A stretch of 64,000 bases of DNA from Galeruca laticollis (taxonomy: Eukaryota; Arthropoda; Insecta; Coleoptera; Chrysomelidae). The stretch spans positions 162,376,809-162,440,808 of the forward strand of contig OY998175.1 of NCBI GenBank assembly GCA_963921935.1, given 5' to 3'. Shown here in pieces: positions 11,290 through 22,435 of the stretch. The position numbers and the translations under genes are program-made. Numbering within the stretch: position 1 is the first letter of the stretch; each line of letters opens with the position of its first letter. The notes under the pieces were generated by a model. That model was not told the DNA's origin. It ran no database searches and was given only the letters and a program-made list of their open reading frames with translations.

Positions 11290-11640
11290 ACTTCCAACTC
11301 CCTCAGCGTTCCTTGGCCGTTATTGAGGGTACCGTCTGCACAAGGTTGTATGGAATAGAAGCTCGACCTTTGGAGGGATTTGCCAGGATTACGTCAAGTA
11401 CGTTCGGCGTCACTATGGCACCGATGTTATTGTGATATTTGATGCCTACCATACAGATCCTTCTCAGCAAGTGACCAATACTGCTGAACGAGCAATTAGG
11501 TACAAGTCAAACTCATCATCAGACGTGGCGTTTAACAAAACAACTGGGACACCACACCTCAGGATAAGTTCCTGACCAATGAGGGGAACAAGGACTGATT
11601 CGTGAAGCTGTTCTTTAGTGAAATTCAAGCGGCAAACATA
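11290..11640 (+). pseudogene. Fragment of a conserved ORF of unknown function, mobile-element associated
   Basis: Plus-strand frames read RRHYGTDVIVIFDAYHTDPS (about 11407-11466), then TAERAIRYKSNSSSDVAFNK (about 11482) and, in another frame, QDKFLTNEGNKD (about 11559). I recall this arrangement from a widespread uncharacterised insect protein that often occurs in repeats; no function is claimed. Stops and at least one frameshift break it. It ends just before the LINE that starts near 11650. Confidence 0.35.
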
Positions 11641-11845
11641 GCCAAAAACCAAGCTTCCAAAAAATCAATTCTGCCAACTTTTAGACAATACTGGAGCAGG
11701 CGGAGAGGTTCGAGGACTCTGCTGCCAGCACCCAAAAAATAATTTGAGCAGCTGGAGAGAAAATCTTTGTATCCCTGTATGGTAGAAGAACCAAAAAAGA
11801 ACCAAAAAATCCCGCAAGGCAGATGGGGACATTGCTAAGAAAATA

Positions 11846-12816
11846 TTGACCAGACAACGGTTGGAATGGGCAATAAGTACCTTTCAACCATATAAATCAC
11901 CAGGAGTGGATGGAATATTTCCAGCACTCCTGCAGCCAGGAATAGAGGAGATTCTTCCTCACCTGCTGAAGATTACAAGAAGCAGTCTAGCAGTGGGTCT
12001 AATACCTAGAAAATGGAGAAGGGCAAGGGTAACCTTCATACCAAAAATAGGGAAAAAAGATGGGACTGATCCCCAATCTTTTAGACCCATCTGTATAACA
12101 TCGTTTCTACTCAAAACGATTGAGAAAGTAGTGGATAACTACATAAGAACAGATAACCTGGAGAATATACCACTTCATAAACGTCAGCATGCCTACAGAG
12201 TGGGTCGATCAACTGAGACGGCTCTGTATCAGCTGATCGAAGTCATCAAGAGAACTCTGAACAACAAAGAAATCGCAATGTGCACATTCCTGGATATATC
12301 TGGAGCCTTTGACAACACAACTCATGTGTCTGTCAAAGAAGTACTAAAAAGGCGAGGAGTAAATGATACCATTGTAAAATGGATGCATGAGTTGTTGACG
12401 ACGAGGATAGCTGAGACACAGGTGGGGAATCAAACCACCTCAGTTAAAGTCACTTGGGGGGACCTCAAGGGAGAGTGATGTCTCCCCTTCTATGGAGCCT
12501 CGTAGTAGATAAGTTGCTCTACAGGCTAACGGAGCTTGGCTTCGAATGTATGGGCTATGCTGATGACATAGTTCTAATGGTCAGAGGCAAGTTCGAGAGC
12601 ACCTTGTATGATTTATTACAAAAGGGCCTCAGAATCATTGAGCAATGGTGCTTGTCAGTGGGGCTAAACATTAACCCAAACACCACCATAGTAATTCCAT
12701 TTACCCGGAAAAGAACACATCCAGCCATGAAACCCATATCCTTAAATGGGGAAATCATACAATGGAAATCAGAAGTTAAATATCTAGGGATAACCCTAGA
12801 CAGTAAGCTTCTGTGA
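11846..12816 (+). pseudogene. LINE reverse transcriptase
   Basis: Two frames make up the RT: 11846-12478 and 12454-12816, joined by a frameshift in the GG-G-V/I-SP motif (LKGE / GRVMSPLLWSL). Motifs seen: YKSPGVDGIFPALLQ, FIPKIGKKDGTDPQSFRPI, KRQHAYRVGRSTETAL, FLDISGAFDN (first Asp) and MGYADDIVLM (YADD box, intact, about 12548-12577). The frame ends at a TGA at 12814 in the thumb (LDSKLL). The enzyme primes cDNA on nicked target DNA; this copy cannot make it in one piece. Confidence 0.88.
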
Positions 12817-13299
12817 AATAAGCATGTTGAAATAATTGCTAGTAAAGCAATAAGAACATTGATGGCGTACGGAAATCTAGCTGGTAAGAGGTGGGGTTGT
12901 AACCCAAAAATACTGCGATGGATGTACGCTATGATTGTGAGACCAGCAATTACGTATGGGGCAATACAAAAGCAAGTCAGTATAGTACGAGGAAGACTCT
13001 CGACAAAGTTCAAACGCTTGCCTGTGTGTGCATCGCTGGAGCTATGAAAACGTGTCCAACTAGGGCACTTGAGATCATTACAGATCTCACACCTCTACAT
13101 CTGGTGATAGAAAAATCTGCCCAAGAGGCAATTCTTAGAATATCTAAGGAAGGTTCAAGCAATGAGAGTATTAAAAGTTATGGAGCCTGGTTCTCTAACA
13201 AAATACATCTTACCAGCGAATCTTCCCAGTGACGAAATGATCAAGAAAGTAAGTATCGAAAAGAATTTCATTACGATGCTAAATAAGAGGAGAGACTGG

Positions 13300-13964
13300 G
13301 AAAGGGAATACACCACCCAAACTCTCGAAGAAAACACTATTGAATGCTATACGGATGGTTCATAAACCACCACTGGAGCAGGCGCTGGAGTATTTGGGCC
13401 TGGCACCAGATACTCATTATCGTTAGGTTCCTTCCCGAGTGTCTTTTAGGCAGAAATACTTGCGATCGAGAGATGCGTGGAAATGAACATAGAAAGAAAC
13501 TATCAGAAATGTGACATATCGATCCATTCTGATAGTCAAGCAGCTATCAAAGCATTGAGCTCCCATGTCATTGACTCAAAGTTGGCATGGGAATGCCGAA
13601 GAAAACTTGATGAATTAGGCAAGAATAACAGGGTCTCTTTAGTCTGGGTTCCTGGCCATTCGGGAATCACGGGAAATGAAGAGGCCAATACACTTGCCAG
13701 GAAAGGAGCACAAACGCCCTTTATTGGCACTTCCGCCTTAGAAAGCACCTAATGAGAATAGGTCTAGCAGAAATTGACGAGTGTAGATTCTGTGGGGAGG
13801 AGGATGAAGCTCCGGATCACCTAGTTCTAGAATGCCTCGCCATTGCAAGCCAACGCAAGAAATGCTTCGGACAAGAAACTTGTAAGTGTGAGGATGTAAC
13901 CTCGCTGAAGCCGTCCCAAATACTAGAATTCATTATAACCCTGGAACTGGAAGGTGAGCTGTAG
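13300..13964 (+). pseudogene. LINE RNase H and terminal zinc-knuckle-like motif
   Basis: ECYTDGS (about 13342) carries the first catalytic Asp of RNase H and a stop (TAA, 13363) follows at once. SDSQAAIKALSSH (about 13528) gives the second Asp region and WVPGHSGITGNEEAN (about 13646) the conserved His/Asn/Glu-Asp end. The downstream frame at 13752-13964 has CRFCGEEDEAPDHLVLEC, the Cys-Cys-His-Cys motif found at the end of many LINE ORF2 proteins. A TAG near 13447 also interrupts it. Confidence 0.85.
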
Positions 13965-14465
13965 TAGTAGCGAGAACAGCTGTGATAGGAGGAGCACAAT
14001 AAACCTTAGGTTTCAGTGCATTGTAGCCCCGTTAAAATCTAATCTAATCTATGGTGGAAGAAGAGAACAATAGTTGAACTCCCCAAATTGAAAACAAATG
14101 CCACCAAGCTCAATCTGACTAAACTACCTCCGAACGGACGCAGTACATTTTCACTTCATCAGGATATACCACCAGGTCATGGAGTGGATGGGGATTGTCA
14201 AAGACCTTATCGAGAGTGACTGGTTTAGAAAATCTTGAAGACTGAAGTCTATCAAGATAAGTAGAGACGCTGCTCCCCCAAACCTGCTGAAGATCATCTT
14301 ATGCAGATGCACAACTGGCACTATGGGACGTGTGGCTGTAGAAAGACGGCTCTAATGTATTCCGCCCTTTGCAAATTCTATGCTGGTTCCAGCTTTGAGT
14401 TACGCTCAAGTTGTATCTCAGTATTTTGCTGAAGTAACTCTTGTAATTTATTTTAGTATTCTTAC

Positions 14466-14472
14466 GTCACTC

Positions 14473-14519
<47 letters not shown>
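14466..14519. repeat. (CT)n microsatellite
   Basis: About 26 CT/TC dinucleotide units with one interruption (CTATCTCT) near its left edge. Confidence 0.95.
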
Positions 14520-14522
<3 letters not shown>

Positions 14523-14670
14523 TCTCCCGTAAGTTACTCCATTTGAGCTACGAATTCTCGGGAAACTTTCACAATTATTTCACTCGGTATCTCGATTAAA
14601 AAACGAGTGATTATTAAGTAGCAAATTTTCGTAGCCTTAACGAAACATTGTACAATTAATAATAAGTGTG

Positions 14671-15492
14671 AATTGTCTCATAATTCTGTGCAAATATAGT
14701 AATAGTGTCCGAATTTGATTTTTATTTAACTACGACTTAACCCTCGTGGTAACTTGAGATATTTAACTCTATTTTATAAAACCTGGCATTAAGGGGAATA
14801 GCTACATTTCTTGACAGATAAATGTTGTGTAGCATGTTGCCTACCAGTGTACTATTTGTCCATGAATAATTTTATACTTTTTTTAATTATATTAAGATTA
14901 ATTAGATTAATTCCCTGATGCCAAAATCACCCTCCGCTCCGAAGGTTATATTAATGTGTTATAACGGAATTTGTAAGCACGATAGAGGACGTATTTTTTG
15001 ACGGATCGAAACCAAATCCGCTACAAAAATCGGTTAGGCCAAAATCTTGGACGAGTTCGCCAAATCGGCCCAGTAAAAACAAATTGTCTCATAATTCTGT
15101 GCAAATATAGTAATAGTGTCCGAATTTGATTTTTATTTAACTACGACTTAACCCTCGTGGTAACTTGAGATATTTAACTCTATTTTATAAAACCTGGCAT
15201 CAAGGGGAATTGCTACATTTCTTGACTGATAAATGTTGTGTAGTATGTTGCCTACCGGTGTACTATTTGTCCATGAATAATTTTATACTTTTTTTTAATT
15301 ATATTAAGATTAATTAGATTAATTCCCTGATGCCAAAATCACCCCCCGCTCCGAAAGTTATATGTATGTGTTATAACGGAATTTGTAAGCACGATTGAGG
15401 ACGTATTTTTTGACGGATCGAAACCAAATCCGCTACTAAAATCGGTTAGGCCAAAATCTTGGACGAGTTCGCCAAATCGGCCCAGTAAAAAC
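14671..15492 (+). repeat. Tandem duplication of a 411-bp unit
   Basis: The unit AATTGTCTCATAATTCTGTG... at 14671-15081 is repeated directly at 15082-15492. Differences are few (for example ATTAAGGGGAATAGC against ATCAAGGGGAATTGC). Part of the unit (AGATAAATGTTGTG, then GTTGCCTACCAGTGTACT) also resembles 9130-9175 (AGGTAAATGTG, then GTTGCCTATCAGTGTACT), so a third, much older copy lies about 5.6 kb to the left. No coding content. Confidence 0.9.
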
Positions 15493-16315
15493 AAAATGAC
15501 AGCGTGTCAAAGTTGAAAAAAAATCGTATTTCCTTTGTTTTTCATTTGACGCAAAAAAGTTACTGAGCTTTTTCATAGATATTAACACGTTCTACAACTT
15601 TTGTACTCAACATTTTCCTCTAAATCGTACATTTATTTGAGAAAATTGACAAATTTGCCAGAATTTTTTTTTGTTTTTGATTTGATGCCAAAATGTTAAT
15701 TTGGTTTTTTGTACATCTCAAAACATTCTATTACTTTTGTATCTAATTTTTTATTTTGGGTTTTATGCAAAAATGTTTCTGAAATAAGCCTGTCAAATTG
15801 GTCCTGTGCCATTGGGATTTTTTTTACTTTACATTCGACTATCGAATATTTTTGAACGTAGCTCTTTTCGACACTTATTTCTTGGTAAGCTGTTCTTTAT
15901 TTTCATAAATCATATTTTTTGGTCACGTTTTGCAAGACTTTTCAACATTTTTTGTTCAAAATTTGCATTATTTTTGTATTCTGGGAACAAAATTCGATTT
16001 TTTGAGCAATTTTTGTCTTTGGCTGTGGCTCTTGTGACACTCCGAGATGGTGGTTTTGCCCATCTTTTATTTACCGCTGCGTTATACAAAGAAAGCATCT
16101 GGTGGGCAACGTGACCCCACTTCACAAGGTGACTTTGCCCACCCATATTTTATTCATTTTTTAATATGGTAAATGATGTAAGAAGAACATAACTACATAA
16201 ATCACATCTACAAACCACCTTCCAAAGGTACAAATTTTACCTAGGATATCAGAAAATCGAAAAACGACAAAATAAAAGTTGAAAATTATGCCTAAAAATT
16301 AAACGAATTCTTTAC
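15493..16315. other. Non-coding stretch next to the OGDH exon
   Basis: T-rich sequence with no gene. Around 16050-16145 the strings GGTTTTGCCCATC, GGGCAACGTGACCCC and GTGACTTTGCCCACCC form a short array of related words that may be the end of a small inverted-repeat element. Nothing more can be supported. Confidence 0.35.
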
Positions 16316-16566
16316 CTTCTAAGCCGTGAGGTAGCTGTAACACAAATCCCGATTGTCTTGCCCATTTGTCTTCTGCGCTGGATATCATCTGGTCCATTAT
16401 AGGCTGCGCGGTATTTGCAAAGTCCCCAAACTGGGCTTCCCAAATTACTAACGCGTTAGGATTGACGAAAGAGTAACCGTGTTCAAAGCCCATGATTGCG
16501 TATTCGGCAAGCGTGCTGTTACAAACAGTGTACTTTGCTTGATCTGGGTAAAGGTTTTGGAGAGGG
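16316..16566 (-). CDS. Ogdh: 2-oxoglutarate dehydrogenase E1, internal exon
   Basis: A 251-bp exon between the acceptor ATTTTCAG| (16567) and the donor |GTAAAG (16315). It encodes PLQNLYPDQAKYTVCNSTL, then EYAIMGFEHGYSFVNPNALV and WEAQFGDFANTAQPIMDQMI, ending HGLEG. These match the E1 stretch that follows the thiamine-binding region. WEAQFGDF is an invariant block in OGDH. The first base completes the Cys codon begun by the exon at 43093-43294, and the last base starts the Gly codon finished at 8983, so phases 2 and 1 are satisfied. The frame has no stop, which argues for a live gene. Confidence 0.93.
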
Positions 16567-17091
16567 CTGAAAATAAAAAATGTTCAATTCGTGCAACTAC
16601 TAAACCAGTTATTTATCCACAATTGATGAAAATGTCCTAAACTACTAAAAAGAATGTTCCAGATTTGAATGAATGTATTTTGAATGACTGTAATACTAAC
16701 TTTTACCAATGTCCAATATATATGTTACGGGTAAATTTGCCAGATGTGCTACATAAAAACCGGACAACCACACACCAAAAAAAACTTCAAAAAATTGTAT
16801 ATTTTATTTAAAAAGGTAATAACTGGAGGTTAGAACCAGGACACAAAAATCATACAAGAAAAAATAAAGTTAGACTACTTTTTAATATATTTGGCATTAG
16901 ATGCCGCTGCTTTTAACAAGTCTCTGTTGCCGTATATGTTATCTCTGAATACAGTGCAACTGCTATTTATGTTAAAGAAAACGCAAAATTCGCTTTTCAC
17001 ATTTTCTAGGGGCAGACGATTTCTTACGTCTGTCCAAATATTTCCCATAACGCTAAAAGTGATACCGCTTCTCTATATAAGCCAGAGCTCA

Positions 17092-18400
17092 TTAGTAAAC
17101 ATTTAGAGCATTTTTCTTAAATTGTTTTGACTGATAATCTGAAAGATAACTTTTCATCATCGCCATATGTATTTTATTTCCAAAATGTGGGTCATTTATT
17201 TCCTTTAAAAGTGTGTCCCTGAATTTAACTATTATATTAAGCAGATTACATCCTGCTGTGATATATTTTTCCAGCAACAGCAAAATTTCTTGTAAAGATG
17301 CTATAAAATTATGAGTGAAATACAATTCATTATAAGTAAGATTAGTCTCACTGGCAATTTCGTTTTCTGGATTGATAGGATAGCCCAAAGTGGGACAGTT
17401 TTCTGAACCCTGATCTAAGAAATACCGTTTCCATGGTTCCCACGATGAGTGCTTTAAACAAACTTAGCCACTTTATAGGAACGTGTCGAATAACAACTCT
17501 ATAGTCACTATCAAAGAAATCAAGGCATTCCTTCAACTTTTCTTTTTCCTTTGCAGAATTCGAAAACTGCAAATATTTTCATAACTATATTTTTGACAAC
17601 GGCAGGGATTACATTCAAAGCGTTCTTAACGCAGTTATGAAATATGTGGTCATTACAGTGAGCAGCTATGATGTCACTATTTTCTTCTAACTCCAATTTT
17701 TTAAAAACGGAATTATTGACTCCGTAGTTAACAGACGCGTTATCCGCTCCAATTGCTATTACTCTTCTCCATGGGAGCTCTGCTTTGCCCAGGTTCTGAC
17801 ATAAATGTTCCTTAATAGATCGAGAATCTTCGAATGACAAATACCGTTTTCTGGTGAAAAATATTGAATTGCTACTGGAAAGAATTTTCTATTTCCTTTG
17901 TTAGACGCGTCGGTAGAGACCGAAAACGAAACTTCATTCTTCACATCCTTCTGCACAAGTTGCATTGAATATGGATATAAAACTTGTTTTACCAAATCAG
18001 TACATTTAGTGCGTGCTCCTGTCATTTGCTTCACGATGTCTGAATCCGTAATTACTTGTTTCAATATTTTTAAGGAACAATCCTGAGCAACATATGAAAT
18101 GTGGTGCTTGATACTATGATAAACCTTGGTTAATTCACAAAAACTAACTTTTTCACTTTGCTATCCTTCGAGATAAAAAAGAATGCATGCGCTGAGACAT
18201 GGTTACTGCTCTTTCAGATTCCTTAAGCTACTTTCATGCAGCGTGATGCATTACCGCTTTGCAGTAACTCTTTGTGTCATCTTCGTTACACATTTTTAAT
18301 CGTGAAAATCGCGATTCCCGGTCAACATTATAGTGGCACACCTTTCGCTTTTTCTTAGGCGATCTTGCTTTGCTGGTAGATGCGTCATCACTTTCCATTT
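17092..18400 (-). pseudogene. hAT-like transposase, frameshifted
   Basis: Minus strand, from the ATG at 18400: an N-terminus with the basic run PKKKRKV (18339-18359 complement). Then SFSVSTDASNKGNRKFFPVA (about 17925) carries the first catalytic Asp, GADNASVNYG (about 17740) the second, and IAAHCNDHIFHNCVKNAL the Cys-His region. HVPIKWLSLFKAL is near 17470-17430, and a C-terminal part ends at 17092. At least four frames are needed, so it is dead. The pattern fits the hAT group with DUF4371-like proteins. No matching right-hand terminal repeat was found. Confidence 0.75.
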
Positions 18401-18522
18401 TGACTAATAAAGTAGATAACGGTCAAAACAACAATAAAACACACCAAGTACACCGTTCAGAATTCAAACCAGATTCAGGTTACGACGAAACTTTTAGGAG
18501 CGCGCCGTGTATCTGCTCCTGT

Positions 18523-18600
18523 AGACTTTTTAATAGTTAAAAATTCTTGTGCGCATGCCCCAACTTCCGCTATGTTTGATCGGGCACTTTTCAAATAAAT
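18523..18600 (+). repeat. Terminal-repeat-like segment (agactttttaatagtt family), second copy
   Basis: GTAGACTTTTTAATAGTT, then TTGTGCGCATGCCCCAACTT and CCGCTATGTTTGATCGGG closely follow 1417-1465. It lies between the hAT remnant and the left end of the Polinton derivative, so it may mark the outer end of an older element into which these were placed. Confidence 0.5.
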
Positions 18601-18605
18601 AAGAG

Positions 18606-20460
18606 TAAAGGAGCAGCACTGATTCTAGGCCACTCCTTATGTAAAATAACATGGGAAATCGCCAAGGTCCATCGTGGTAATTTTTGACTCAATTCGATCT
18701 GCGCATACGTCAATCATGAGGTAGCCGTCAGCCATCTCATACCGTGTGCACATCCACTTTGCTGATGACGTCACCTCTTATCAGTCAGTTGATAGTGTAT
18801 GTAATGGGGAGTCAAAATAAAAAACAATTGAATAAACATTTTATTGTACAATATAAAATTGAAAAGTATAATAAATCAAAATAATAACTAATATAACAAT
18901 AATTTTTATTCTTCTATGAATTTTTAAGGAGAATCCAAATAGCTGGCATCCACGTCCATATTAGTATCAATCAAATAGTGCCCCCACCGTAAGGTCTCAT
19001 CATAATCAGGAACAATAAATCACTTATCATCTTCAGGACTCAACGCTATTTTATCTTAAACAATTGAATATACTAGATGTTTCTCGGCACGTGTTAAAAT
19101 TCAAGCAGAGTTCTTGGTTAAAGTCCTACATTGACTTAAACACCGAGTTACGTAAGGCTGCCAAGAATGAGTTTGAGAAGAACCTATTTAAATTGATGAA
19201 CAATGCCATGTTTGGTGAGTATGGCTAGTTTTATATAAATATTTCTATACTAATTACTTTTCATAATTGATGCAGGTAAAACCATGGAGAACGTGCGCAA
19301 GCGCGTTGATGTAAAACTAATTTCTCATTGGAATGGCCGATGTGGCCTGAGTTTAAAAATAGTACGATTTTCAGTGAAAACCTAATTGCCATCGAATTAC
19401 GGAAGCTGCAAATATGGTTAAATAAACCAATATATGTAGGAATGGCAATTTTAGATCTGGCTAAAACTACGATCTATGATTTTCACTATGAGTACATGGC
19501 GAACCGTTTTATTGAAAACTGTACTGTGCTGTATACTGATACCGATAGTCTTATATATGAGATTCGAGATCAAGAGCCCTATGAAGTAATGAAGATTGGT
19601 TGTTATAAATACTTCAACACCTCAGACTATCCTCTTGATAACGTTTACGGAATTCCTCAAGTTAATAAGAAGGTTCTTGGAATGATGAAGGATGAGAACA
19701 ATTGTATCATAATGACCGATTATATTGGGTTACGGTCTAAATTGTATGCAACGCGGTTACTTACCTCTGAAGATGGTCTAGCGGAAAAATGAATCATTTT
19801 GCGAATGATGGTTATGATAAAGAAGAAAGAGACCGCCTTATTCGAAACGTTGGAATATCTAAGAAAGCTAAAGGGGTAAAATCGTCAGCTGTGAAGACCG
19901 TAATCACATTTGAAGACTATGAAAAATGCCTTGACACCTTCACACAGAAAACCGTTTCCCAAAATCTAATTCTTGTCGAGAAACATCTAGTGTACTCAAT
20001 TGATCAAGATAAAATATCGTAGAGTCCTGAAGATGATAAACGATTTATTGTTCCTGATTCTGATGAGACCTTACCATGGGGGCACTATTTGATTAATACT
20101 AATATGGACGTCGATGCCGGGCCTTTTGGATTCTCCTTAAAAATTCATATAAGAATAAAAATTATTGTTATATTAGTTATTATTTTGATTTATTATACTT
20201 ATCAATTTTATATTGTACAATAAAATGTTTATTCAACTGTTTTTTTTAATTTGACTTCCCATTATACACAATATCAACTGACTGATAAGGGGTTACGTCA
20301 TCAGCAATGTGGATTCGCAGACGGTATGAGATGGCTGACGGCTACCTCATGATTGACGCATGCGCAGATTGATTTGAGTCAAAAATTACCACGATGGACC
20401 TTGGCGATTTCCCATGTTATTTTACATAAGGCATGGCCTAGAATCAGTGCTACTCCTTTA
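18606..20460. mobile_element. Internally deleted Polinton/Maverick derivative with long inverted repeats
   Basis: TAAAGGAGCAGCACTGATTC at 18606 is answered by GAATCAGTGCTACTCCTTTA ending at 20460. The inverted similarity continues inward for roughly 475 bp (to about 19085 on the left and 19990 on the right). Between them is the C-terminal half of a protein-primed DNA polymerase B. Long inverted repeats and a PolB close to one end are Polinton features; the left end may start AGT, as in that group. Integrase, ATPase, protease and capsid genes are all absent. No 6-bp target duplication was found. Confidence 0.7.
19110..20022 (+). pseudogene. Polinton-type DNA polymerase B, palm and C-terminal part, with an intron
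   Basis: The coding part begins SSWLKSYIDLNTELRKAAKN, then EKNLFKLMNNAMFGKTMENV: this is PolB motif B. A 61-bp intron (19215-19275, GTGAGT...TGCAG) splits the Gly codon of MFG|K; removing it restores the motif. A frameshift follows near 19340. The next frame has NKPIYVGMAILDLAKTTIYD and YTDTDSLIYEI (motif C, about 19531), with both catalytic aspartates. The frame continues to a TAG at 20020, and readable homology runs on into the right inverted repeat. Motif A, the exonuclease domain and the N-terminus are missing. Confidence 0.8.
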
Positions 20461-20510
20461 CACATATCACATTTTCATTATAATTTTCTGAAAAAAACAG
20501 TAATTATAAT

Positions 20511-20843
20511 GCTACCAAAACTGCCATCTACGGATGTCAGTAAAACTTTGCGCCATGTACACGTCTCAAGTTTAGAAAGAATAAAATTTCCATTTAATTA
20601 ACAATAAAAGTACCTAAACAAGTTTAGATCACAAAAATTTTTGAAATCACGTAAAATACCATGTCGTATATTAAATTTATCCACTTTTTTCTATTTTCAA
20701 TTGATACTTACAAAGAAACATTCTTCCAAATAATTCTCAATTTATTGACTGAAATTTATTCAGATAAAATTTTTAAATATACATAGTTATTTTCCAACTA
20801 ATTTTAAGCTGATCTAAAAAATCATTTGGCAAGAAAAAAAATA
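20511..20843 (+). repeat. 333-bp repeat X, left copy
   Basis: CTACCAAAACTGCCATCTAC ... GGCAAGAAAAAAAAT. A nearly identical copy in the same orientation is at 34815-35147. The left copy abuts the outer end of the palindrome's left arm; the right copy sits inside the spacer just before the right arm. It ends in an A-rich tract in both places. No coding content and no known family recognised. Confidence 0.9.
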
Positions 20844-22348
20844 TGTCAACCCGCTTCAAACGTCGATATTGTAGAGTGTTTTTACCAATTTGACTGATTC
20901 TAACATTTCTAGGTATTACGAAAATAGAAACTGTTTGTCACTCGGGTACACCTAAGTTTAACTGTTTATCTAATTTCAACCGTAGGTAACTAGGGTTGCC
21001 ACATGTCCGGATTTACTGTCGTCTGCCCGGTCGAGAAAAACTTGGTAAACCGGACAGCAAAATGACCGTTTTTTGGTGGAATTCATAAAAATTCGTGTAA
21101 TTTAAGAAAAAATATTATTTCTTATAAATCAAAATGTCAACACCACGCAGTTTACGCTTACCTTTTTGCCCACTGTGCATGGAGAGAGAGCCAGTTTCGC
21201 GGCTGACCCTATTGATCAGTCTGCGTGCCCTTTTGGATAATAATCGTCAATCAAATAAATGCATCTTTGTAAACCTGTAAAATAATTACAGTATACAAAA
21301 ATAGGCTTCATTAATAAGGTAAGATTAAGTCACTAAATAATAGGTGACGCTACAACCAAAATATTCCACTCGAATGATGTCGATAAAATAAACAGACACT
21401 CAGTCAATGGATAATAAACGTCGGCGTTGTAGGTTTTTCTGCGGTTTTCCTGTGACATGGTGAATTTATTCACTAGCCAAATGGACCGACGAACGTCACA
21501 GGAAACAAATACAGCCGCAGCTGTACCCGCCTTTACTTGATGGTGATTATTATTATTCAACGCGGTACCAACGTTAAATATCCCAAACCCCCGCAGGCAC
21601 GTCTCCACAATACATTTTAAAACCAATTCCATCATAAACACCCAATTCCATACACTTTTCTTGTTAAAACTTCAAAAATTTTAATAAAATTACAAATCTT
21701 TAATATCCCTCTCTCAAAACACCGGAGACATCCCAAATTCAGTAAAAATCATCTATCTCACTTATAATAATTTCTGACACCTAGCCAGCTCAACTGCATA
21801 TCTTATGTATCGGCAGCGATGCATGGTTCGTCTTCCACCAGAACGTCTCAATTTCAGACATTTTTCGTCACACCATTCCATACATTTTTTAAGCTTCGCT
21901 ACTTCCAAATATCAATTACCGACATCAATCAATAGAACCTTTCCTCCGAATACTTTCTAGCGAAAAGCCCGCTCCAAAATCTCAATTCTATACACCTTTT
22001 TAAATTTCTTTCTAGCCACTTTTCCAACATTTTCTAGACACTTCTTCAACCCAACCAATTTTCACCAACCACCTTTTTACACCGAGCCCAGTACTGAACG
22101 CGCACTAAAAATCCCAATACACCCCCAACCCAGCCCTGAAGAGGAAACTAATCCTACACCAGGGCAACCACTCGAAACAAACAATTTCAACTATCAACAC
22201 AAAATCCTATTCTACACAATATCTTAACGAATTTGTCTCTCTCATGGATAATTAGTTGCGAATAGACCTTATAATAGTTTGCTCAGCGTACGCGCGTCCG
22301 CCATGTTTAAAGGCGGCAATATGAAAGTTTCGATCACTTCTTATAATT

Positions 22349-22435
22349 ATGGCCGGGAAACAACCATTGTCACCTCTGTTGCCAGTAAAATTAAATGATA
22401 AATTGATTGATGGTGTATCATTAGTACATCCTACG
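22349..22435 (+). other. LIDG micro-exon in the left palindrome arm
   Basis: ATG plus 28 codons reading MAGKQPLSPLLPVKLN then DKLIDGVSLVHPT, followed directly by ACG|GTAAGG, a good splice donor. A CG-rich block with CGCGCGTCCGCCATG precedes it at 22285. The layout is that of a first coding exon. No second exon could be traced. It is kept in the right arm and, with changes mostly at single codons, at 8438-8524. The protein family is unknown to me. Confidence 0.45.

Larger units (their letters stand above)
11650..14050 (+). mobile_element. 5'-truncated LINE with RNase H (LOA/I-like clade)
   Basis: The order is reverse transcriptase (about 11846-12816), thumb region (12817-13230), RNase H (about 13340-13720) and a C-terminal cysteine motif (13750-13960), followed by a 3' end with TCTAATCTAATCTA repeats near 14032-14048. 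No endonuclease domain is present upstream, so the insertion is 5'-truncated. A LINE carrying RNase H is typical of the I, LOA and R1-type clades; the clade was not determined. Confidence 0.8.
8984..16315 (-). other. OGDH intron, about 7.3 kb, phase 1
   Basis: Bounded by the donor AAG|GTAAAG at 16316/16315 and the acceptor TTTAG| at 8984. Joining the two exons gives an uninterrupted reading through HGLEGAGPEHSS. The intron holds two LINE remnants, a fragment of an uncharacterised conserved protein, a (CT)n tract and a 411-bp tandem duplication. Stretches 8984-9400, 10500-11280 and 14050-14460 contain nothing I recognise. Confidence 0.8.

Noticed and set aside
21333..21641. 102-codon frame, identical at 37693-38001
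   Set aside because: Identity follows from the palindrome. It has no recognisable domain, a Kozak-free start and no homology I know, so it was used only as evidence of arm similarity.
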